A stretch of 13,437 nt of DNA from Parietichytrium sp. I65-24A. Its lineage: Eukaryota > Sar > Bigyra > Thraustochytrida > Thraustochytriidae. Positions 7,374-13,437 of this stretch are shown here, in pieces; position 1 is the first letter of the stretch; each line of letters begins with the position of its first letter. The notes below the pieces were generated by a model. That model worked only from the letters and a program-made list of their open reading frames with translations, was not told the DNA's origin and made no database searches. The stretch spans positions 684,001 through 697,437 of the forward strand of contig BLSF01000013.1 in the NCBI GenBank assembly GCA_012862575.1. Direction: 5' to 3'. A program made the position numbers and the translations under genes.

Positions 7374-10060
7374 TTATACGCGCTCCAGGGCCTCAATGCC
7401 GAGGAGGTGGAAACTGTCCCGGAGAGCAATTTTGACTGCTTCGAGGAGGACGAGCCAGTTTGCGCCATTCTCTGGGTCGAGGCTGTACTTGTCATCCTCG
7501 CCTCGAAGAAGGATACGGTTTGGCCCGTAAAATTTAGCCAGCGTAGAAGCCAACTCATAGACATACTTGCACAAGTGATGTGGCTTGAGCTCCTCCAAAA
7601 CACGTTCCAAGTTTTCTGGGAATCGCAGAACAGCGACAGCGAGTTCCCACTCTGTCGAGTTGGCGCGGGAAACCTTGAAGGTGCTCAAGTTTTTAGCCAC
7701 GATATCATCAGCTGACACGCCCATCTCGCGAGCAACTTTGGCTTGGATGTTGCAGATACGAGCATATGAATAGATGAGATAGACGGCGGTGTCACCATCA
7801 CTGGCAAGCATGGCATCATAGTCGAAGACATAGTTTTTGTCGCGAGAGTTCTTGAGATCAGCATACTTGATGGCGGAATAGCCGAGCTTTGAAGCTGCCA
7901 TGTCGATTTCGCTCTCCTGCAAAGGCGTTCTGCCGTCCTTGAGACGCTGCTCGAGGTCCTTCACCATAACGTCCTTCGCCGTGTCGAGCAGATCTACCAA
8001 CCGAACGGTGCCTCCATCACGGGTCTTGAAGCGCTTTCCTGCTTTGTTGAGGACGAGGCCAAAGCCCATGTGATCCACCCGAACGTCCTTGAGCCAATCA
8101 GCGCGTTCTGCGGCTTCAAAGCACTGATAGAAATGGTTTGCTTGACCAAGGTCGGTGATGTAGACAATCCATTCGAGACCAAGCTCGAATACGCGATACT
8201 TGATAGCCGTCAAATCGGTAGAGTCGTACCCGTAGCCGCCGTCACGCTTGACGACGAAAAGAGGCGGAGACTTTACGACTTCAGTGAAGATGCACTTGGC
8301 ACCGTCAGACACCTCAATCATACCGAGATTCTCAAAGTCTTTCACCATGGCAGGGATCCGACTATTGTAGAAAGACTCTCCGCAGAGCCCATCGGGAAAG
8401 GTGACCCCAAGCCTGTCGTAAACAGCAAAGAGCATAGATTCACTGATGGAAACGAATTGCTTCCAGGCTGCAATTGCGCCTGGGTCACCGCTTTGAAGCT
8501 TGACCACCTCGCGCTGCGACTCGGTTTTGAAATCTTCACTAGCATCGAAGGCTTGCTTTGCTTGCTTGTAGAAGGTCTGTACCCAAGAAAGAAAAGGTTA
8601 GTCAATATCAGGGCAAAAAAAATAGCGAAGGGGAAGTTGTACCGAGCATCGGAGAAGGAGGCGATGGTCGGTCATACGAGTAAATTGTCCAACATTTAAA
8701 GATCGGTTGCACTGGAAGAAAGTCAAGGTGCCCCGATGAGTTAATGTCGTACGTTCAATGTTGCATAAGCAAAAAAGTTACCGCGTCGCGTAGGACAAAA
8801 TGGGTAACAGAGTGTATATGCGTATCCGCCTTCCTTCTCCGACCAGCTATGATCACTTCCTCCAACAAAACACAAATTCGCATCAAACTTCAAACGTACA
8901 TCAAGGTCAGAAATGGTAGGTGGTGAGTCCATGAAATTTGGGTGGTTGTGGCGCATGAAGGTGAGCAACATGCCGAACTGAGTGCCCCAATCCCCAACGT
9001 GGTTAATTCGTTGCACGTCGTGACCAATAAATTCAAAAATGCGACACATCACCTCCCCGATGATGGTGGAGCGGAGATGACCCACGTGCATCTCCTTTGC
9101 TACGTTTGGCGAGGAGAAATCCACGCCGACTTTACGCTTACGGTACAGTGGTGGCTTGAGCCCGTTTTCGCTAACAATTTTTTGCACACGCTTGGTCACA
9201 AAGTCTTCAGAAAGGTACAGATTGACGAATCCCTGTGGGGAGGTCTCCGTCTGAGAGATAACTGGCCCATAGACCTCCTTGTCGCTCTGAATCGCGGCCT
9301 CGAGCCTCACTGCAACGTCGTGAGGAGACTTGACAGGCGACCCAATAGCCTTCAGGAGCTTGTAAGCAGACATGGCGTTATTCAACTGGTATTCAGCAGG
9401 GCAAGCCTTCTTGAGCTGCTTCTTCCCCTCCGACACGGACACGACAGGGACTTCGGGGAGTTCAGTAAAGGTCTGCAAAGCGTTACCACAGGCTTCTTCA
9501 ATCACCTTGTACACGGACGAGGACTGCTCATATTTGTCTGCGAGAAACGATTTCATGGTATAGTCCATGTCATCGGTCTTGGTCAACCCGGTCTGGAACA
9601 CCGGATGGGACTTTACAAGCTTGTCGAGCCAGGAAGCGGAAACAGGTCCAAGCGGGTGGCCGAGCTTGCGCGCATAAGAAAGCGTGCATCCGATACAGAC
9701 ATCTGCAACGCTAACCTTTGGAGTGGCCAGGTAGTTCACCACAGACTTCTCCTTGAGCTTCTCCTCCAAGATTGCTGGCGCCTTGCCGATATCCTTGGAA
9801 ACGGTTTGATCCAGCTCCACCCAATCGGCGCCATCCAAAGAGTCCGCGAGCTTGCCCGCCCTACCGAGATATCTCACGATGGCGTGCTCGCCAAACAGCT
9901 GGAATCCGCTCTGCTCCACCAGCGTGGGCAGCCGCTGGGGCAGCTTGAGCGGTGCTTTCGTAGCATTCACCAGCTTGAGCTCCAGTCCGGCCAGCTCTGC
10001 GGCCACCAGGCACTTGTACACAGCCAGCCGGCTGGTCTTTGCCGACACCGCCAAACTCAT
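7374..10060 (-). CDS. RARS1: Arginyl-tRNA synthetase with N-terminal GST-like domain (two exons)
   Basis: Class I synthetase that charges tRNA-Arg; cytosolic, as no presequence is seen. The CDS joins 10060-8900 and 8576-7374, giving 787 residues against about 660 for human RARS1. Residues 1-165 look like a GST fold: PTLVEQSGFQLFGEHAIVRYL (45-65) resembles the GST N-terminal end, and NYLATPKVSVADV (109-121) resembles the C-terminal helix with its T/S-x-AD motif. The ArgRS N-terminal additional domain follows (about 180-305). The HIGH motif is HVGH (325-328) in VDFSSPNVAKEMHVGHLRST, followed by NHVGDWGTQFGMLL (353-366). Exon 2 holds GESFY (453-457), GGYGYDSTDL (500-509), the degenerate KMSKS region KRFKTRDGGTVRL (568-580) and the helical anticodon-binding domain (about 640-787). 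The start is the ATG at 10060. Codons upstream stay open to 10093 but without ATG. Confidence 0.92.
8577..8899 (-). other. Spliceosomal intron of the ArgRS gene
   Basis: A 323-nt intron interrupts the ArgRS frame. The 5' site reads GAT|GTACGT and the 3' site TTTCTTTCTTGGGTACAG|ACC with a pyrimidine-rich lead. Splicing joins ISDLD to TFYKQAKQAFD in phase 0, restoring the stretch that reads GDLQVFYKESKKRFD in the human enzyme. Without splicing, translation leaves the family alignment at 8899. It is the only intron in the window that protein conservation supports. Confidence 0.9.
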
Positions 10061-10152
10061 TTCTCCAGTAAGTCTCTCCCTGCGAAACGACACAAGCGCA
10101 CCTTTTTGTTCACGTATATCCCCGCCGAGGACACACGCGGACTGACAGCACG
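10061..10152. promoter_or_regulatory. Possible bidirectional promoter between ArgRS and a small plus-strand gene
   Basis: Only 92 bp separate the ArgRS ATG (minus) from the ATG at 10153 (plus). If the plus-strand gene is real, the two share a promoter region. No TATA box or initiator stands out. Confidence 0.3.
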
Positions 10153-10858
10153 ATGCGCGCCGCCGAAGCAGTGAGTATTGTTAGGGGACTGCAGCCGCAA
10201 GATACGCATCTCATATCATCCATACAACTCTCTCTCTCTCGCTACGTTGCCCGCTTACTGATTTGTAGCTCACTGACTGTCTCACCATTAGTGAGTGCCT
10301 TGGATGGATGCATGTTCATGTGAATGGATGGATCATAATGATTGTTTGTTGAGTTTGTTGTTGATTGATTAGATTGATTGATTGATTGATTGATTGAGAG
10401 TTCTGAATGAATGAATCGAATGTATGGAACGGAACACATCCTCGTTCGCTGTGTTTTCTTACACCTATACACGTTCTGGTATATGTGTGTTACCAATCGA
10501 ACGACTTGTTCTTCACTTCTATGGCGTTGCTATTTAGTCGGTAAAGTCAGCAATGGATGGATGGCAACCGCATCACAAGTCGAGAGAGAGTAAACAAGAC
10601 GTGAAGAAGAGATAAGAAGAGCAGATGGATGGACGGATGGAGTGATGGACAATGGATGGATGTGATGTGGATGTGATGGTTGGGCGGAGGCAGGTGGCAG
10701 AAAGGATCCGCTTCTATCATGAATTTATTCTGATTCTTGAACAACGTTACCGGGTACCTACTGGGCTCTTAGATATGAGGCAAGAATGTCGGTCAGCGCT
10801 GAAAAAGGGCGGCAAGATGAATGCTCTGCGAGAGCTTGCGAGAAGAGTAAACTTTTGA
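10153..10858 (+). CDS. Candidate small split gene, about 60 residues, unknown function
   Basis: The 3' part (10694-10858) is coding-like: VAERIRFYHEFILILEQRY continues through RVPTGLLDMRQECRSALKKG and ends ALRELARRVNF before TGA. It is rich in charged, helix-forming residues. Upstream, an ATG at 10153 reads MRAAEA and then meets a strong donor, GTGAGT, at 10171. An acceptor CAG at 10691-10693 is in phase and would give MRAAEAVAERIRFYHEFI, a 60-residue protein with a 523-nt intron. Alternatives exist. One is a 22-nt micro-exon at 10269-10290 (TTTGTAG before, GTGAGT after) joined to an acceptor ending at 10700, which is also in frame. The other is an unspliced start at ATG 10652 or 10676. The acceptor at 10691 lacks a pyrimidine tract. 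A further 3' exon cannot be excluded, since GTAAAC follows AGA near 10850. No family recognised; the look is weakly like small helical prefoldin- or LYR-type proteins. Confidence 0.38.
10299..10397. repeat. GGAT and GATT tetranucleotide repeats
   Basis: Two blocks are seen: TGGATGGATG and AATGGATGGAT units at 10299-10332, and a TTGATTGATT...GATTGATTGATTG run at about 10360-10397, followed by GAATGAATGAATC. GATT is the complement of the AATC unit at 5677-5747. The blocks fall inside the presumed intron of the candidate gene at 10153-10858. Confidence 0.8.
10553..10680. repeat. Degenerate GGAT/GATG repeat region
   Basis: ATGGATGGATGG (10553-10564) and a longer imperfect block from 10622 to 10680 with GATGGACGGATGG and ATGTGATGTGGATGTGATGG units. 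In one reading it supplies several ATGs just before the coding-like segment starting at 10694, so a start chosen there would be unreliable. Confidence 0.7.
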
Positions 10859-11283
10859 CTTTTGCGCCACGTGAACGAGACACATGAGAGCTTGGATGAC
10901 AGAAGAGTTCAGATTCACTTACTCACTGTCAATCAAAACGAAATAACTCATTTTGGGTTTTACTTTTCCATCGCCATTCCCGGCTACTGGTAGTTAATAC
11001 TCACCGGTACCGGTACGTCTTTCGGAAGCCTTCTCGAACTATAGAATTTGGGGCAATGGTGGGGGCATGGAATACATGGGCTGATTTGATTACATGGATA
11101 CATGAATTATCATGAATTTGCATGGATACTACTATCTCCGAGTTTGCGTTCCCAAAGTATGACTGGGCGTCAGTTTCCGTCACAGTCATGGGTTTTGTCT
11201 TCGTTTTAAATTACACTAATCGCGCTCTGCTCGAAACAATTCATGAACAGCTTGGGGCAAGAAAAGATCGTGGGAGCATGGTA
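10859..11283. other. Spacer between the small candidate gene and AFG1
   Basis: About 425 bp with no supported gene. It contains CACGTG (10868-10873), a perfect 12-bp palindrome ACCGGTACCGGT (11003-11014), and repeated ATGGATAC and CATGAATT words between 11090 and 11130. The AFG1 3' end lies at its right edge. Confidence 0.45.
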
Positions 11284-13134
11284 TTATGTCTGGGTTTTTG
11301 AGCGCAAAATATCCTTCTTTAGTGCGTCGCTGTCGAACAAGAAACTTTCGCCCTGCATTTCGTGAAGCCTCGATTTCATGCGGTTGAATGCGAAAACTTC
11401 GTCGAGGCCTTCCTGGTCAGAGTGCTTGTGGTAGTTGGTCTCCCCGGGATGCGCCAAGTCATGCACCGTCTGGGCGAGGTACTCATCGCCCATGATATCT
11501 ACTTTGCCAGCTAACAGAAGCTTGACCAGCTCATTGTCGTCCATGCCATGGTCAATCAAGAGGTCCTCGATTGGCCTCTCGGAGTCCACGATCACTAGCA
11601 CCTTCTCATCGTACATAATGTCGATAAATGAAATCCAACGCCGGAGTGTATCAAGATCCTTAAAATCGAGCGGAGGCATCTTTTCAACAAACACGACATC
11701 GAATTTGTCGGCAATGACCAGATAATCCGCAACCCCCATGGGCTGCTCCACCTCGCTACAGAGCTCCTCAAAGGGAATACGAATCGCGTTAAGTTCCTCG
11801 CAAACGTTCTCAAGCACAGCTTTCCGACGGTGCCCAAGCTCACAGATTCTCGAGGAAACTTGGCAGCTCTCTGTGTAGTTTTTCCAAAGATCGTCAAAGG
11901 CAGCTTCACTTTGGACCATAAAGAAGCGATCGTGCGCAGAGTTCGGTAACGTTCGGTTCTTCTGCATGATTTCAAAGCGGTAGTCCTTGTGACTTCTCAT
12001 GCGTACGACCTTACACCTCCTCTCCAGCTCATTGATAAATGGAAGGAACAGGTGGCGCTGGATCCCGTTCTGGTACAATTCAGATGGCTCACGGTTACTC
12101 GTTGCGACGACCACAATCCCGCTCTTCCAAATGGCTTGAAATAGCTCGCCGACGATCATGGCGTCAGCGACATCGCTCACCATAAATTCGTCAAGGCATA
12201 GAAGCTCCACATCTTTCTTGAGGTCATCGGCGATTCTCAAAAACACCTGCGAACCTAGGCCAGATTTCTTCAGTGCGTGCTGCTTTTGGTGAACTTCGAT
12301 CATAAACTGATGAAAGTGAACGCGAGTCTTCTTTTCCACGGGGGAGTGCTGGTAGAAAAGGTCCATGGCGAAGGTCTTACCTGTGCCAGGCCCGCCCCAG
12401 ATATACAGTCCGCGCGGAAAGAAAGACTCCAACTCGACATCTTCAGCTTTGTCAGAATCGCTTCCGACCAGCTTGCCTACCTTGTACTTTTCGAGGGCCT
12501 TGGGCGCCCTTTTTATAATCGCTTCAATGTGCATCTCGATGAACACTTGCGTGGCATCCGTCCCACCCACATTTTGAATGATTGGCCCGCCAGGATGCTT
12601 GGGCATAAATCTGTCCAAGTCGTACAGCACGCCATTGACGGCGACCAAATCCGGCCTCCCAAGCAGCTCCATCTTGGTGAGCCTGAGTTCTCCGCCTTCC
12701 CCACTCGATGTGGCGCTCTTGGAAGCCCCGGAGGTCAAGAACGGCTTCAACGACCGCACGAATCCCCCGCCGATGACGGATGCCGCCAGGCTGACCTTGT
12801 CTCCCACCACCGTAGACCACTTTGACTTGTCCTTTTCGAGCAGCTTCTTCCTCTCCTGTTGCCTTTTGTGATTTTCCACCAGCGAGGTGGTCGGCGCAGA
12901 GTATCCCTGCAAGCTGTCATGCAGTTTTTGCAGAGACTTGATCACACGCAGCTGCGACTTGTCTGCCTCTAGCTTCCCACCCTCCTGCAACTTCTGATAC
13001 GCTTCGAGCACAGACCCTGCTTTGCTCGAACACAATTGCCGGCATGAGATCTTTGCCGCTCTGTGCCCCGCGCTGACAGCCCTCTGCACTCCGCCTGCTC
13101 CCCGAAACGCTTGCATACGCACAGGAGCATACAT
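11284..13134 (-). CDS. AFG1L: AFG1/LACE1-family mitochondrial ATPase with inserted cytochrome b5-like domain
   Basis: 616-residue P-loop ATPase of the AFG1 (LACE1, bacterial ZapE) family, linked in yeast and mammals to mitochondrial protein quality control and turnover of cytochrome oxidase subunits. Residues 1-38 are Arg/Ala/Ser-rich, lack acidic residues and include RQLCSS, as expected of a matrix presequence. The family N-terminal segment is at 42-78 (VLEAYQKLQEGGKL, LRVIKSLQKLHDSL). The ATPase core has GLYIWGGPGTGKT (242-254, Walker A), RVHFHQFM (271-278), LLCLDEF (311-317, Walker B), ATSNREP (344-350) and RHLFLPF with a likely arginine finger (360). The conserved C terminus has DYLVIADKFDVVF (470-482) and FIDIMYDEKV (503-512). 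Between N segment and Walker A, residues 160-223 form a cytochrome b5-like module: VAVNGVLYDLDRFMPKHPGG, then DATQVFIEMH and KYKVGKL. Likely heme ligands are His180 and His202. The start is the ATG at 13134; Met7 is an alternative. Single exon. Confidence 0.92.
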   Translation of the reverse strand: MYAPVRMQAFRGAGGVQRAVSAGHRAAKISCRQLCSSKAGSVLEAYQKLQEGGKLEADKSQLRVIKSLQKLHDSLQGYSAPTTSLVENHKRQQERKKLLEKDKSKWSTVVGDKVSLAASVIGGGFVRSLKPFLTSGASKSATSSGEGGELRLTKMELLGRPDLVAVNGVLYDLDRFMPKHPGGPIIQNVGGTDATQVFIEMHIEAIIKRAPKALEKYKVGKLVGSDSDKAEDVELESFFPRGLYIWGGPGTGKTFAMDLFYQHSPVEKKTRVHFHQFMIEVHQKQHALKKSGLGSQVFLRIADDLKKDVELLCLDEFMVSDVADAMIVGELFQAIWKSGIVVVATSNREPSELYQNGIQRHLFLPFINELERRCKVVRMRSHKDYRFEIMQKNRTLPNSAHDRFFMVQSEAAFDDLWKNYTESCQVSSRICELGHRRKAVLENVCEELNAIRIPFEELCSEVEQPMGVADYLVIADKFDVVFVEKMPPLDFKDLDTLRRWISFIDIMYDEKVLVIVDSERPIEDLLIDHGMDDNELVKLLLAGKVDIMGDEYLAQTVHDLAHPGETNYHKHSDQEGLDEVFAFNRMKSRLHEMQGESFLFDSDALKKDILRSKTQT

Positions 13135-13437
13135 AGTTTCACACCGAGCGGCAGCTCGCTGCCTTCCCTGGCCCCCGTGCGTGTTGCCAATGCACAGCGC
13201 TTGTCAGCAAATGTGTGCACGGTCCTCGCAGCTGGTACCCAAACCACTTTGTTGTGCTCTCTGCGCATGTTTCTGCCAAAAAGGTGAAATTGCATGTCGC
13301 TGCACTGCAATAATAATGTTCATTGAAGAATGACGTGCAATGAGACACCTTGAAAGCGCTAGCTAGTAATCAGAGCTGCAGGGCGAATAATACCGACTAA
13401 CTCAACTTGAAAGATGATCGAGTAGCCTTACAATTGG
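13135..13437. other. Upstream region of AFG1 to the right edge
   Basis: About 300 bp with no supported gene. It should hold the AFG1 promoter and 5' UTR. No clear core promoter element was found. Confidence 0.4.

Noticed and set aside
10061-10093. 11-residue N-terminal extension of ArgRS
   Set aside because: It would need GTG initiation. The ATG at 10060 opens directly into the GST-like fold.
8942-10174. 410-codon open frame on the plus strand opposite ArgRS exon 1
   Set aside because: It begins at GTG rather than ATG, has no recognisable domain, and lies antisense to a strongly conserved enzyme. GC-rich codon use on the sense strand readily leaves the opposite frame free of stops.
12277-12825. 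182-codon plus-strand frame opposite AFG1
   Set aside because: It is antisense to the conserved ATPase and b5 region and has no family resemblance.
1-13437. Search for tRNA, rRNA, CRISPR arrays, transposons or viral insertions
   Set aside because: No B-box-containing tRNA, rRNA-like sequence, spaced direct-repeat array, transposase or integrase, or long terminal repeats were seen on either strand. The repeats present are simple microsatellites.

Overview
This window looks like nuclear DNA from a flagellate-bearing, intron-poor protist. It has monocistronic genes on both strands with intergenic spaces of 0.3-1.9 kb, tetranucleotide microsatellites between genes, a eukaryotic cytosolic-type arginyl-tRNA synthetase with one GT-AG intron, a trimethylguanosine-cap synthase, a mitochondrial AFG1 ATPase with a presequence, and a CFAP52-like ciliary WD40 protein. 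The few introns and moderate GC would suit a stramenopile such as a labyrinthulomycete or oomycete. That placement is a guess, because nothing here is lineage-diagnostic.

Layout, left to right. A MORN-repeat protein on the minus strand (1-389) runs off the left edge. A 1.47-kb gene-free spacer follows. TGS1 (plus, 1861-3090) converges with a CFAP52-like beta-propeller gene (minus, 3401-5353). Next is a 1.2-kb spacer with AATG/AATC microsatellites and a possible small unknown gene (plus, 6518-6871). Arginyl-tRNA synthetase (minus, 7374-10060) is split by a 323-nt intron. A candidate small split gene (plus, 10153-10858) starts 92 bp away, divergently, with microsatellites in its presumed intron. 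AFG1 (minus, 11284-13134) and its upstream region end the window.

Two domain architectures deserve most attention. The AFG1-family mitochondrial ATPase carries a complete-looking cytochrome b5-type heme-binding module inserted between its N-terminal helical part and its Walker A motif. The arginyl-tRNA synthetase carries a full GST-like domain at its N terminus, a module usually attached to other synthetases or to complex scaffolds. The TGS1 homologue adds a PPGF-repeat N terminus and an acidic loop inside its methyltransferase fold.

The genes do not form a pathway. They share only general roles: translation (ArgRS), small-RNA cap maturation (TGS1), mitochondrial quality control (AFG1) and probably flagellar structure (CFAP52-like, perhaps MORN).
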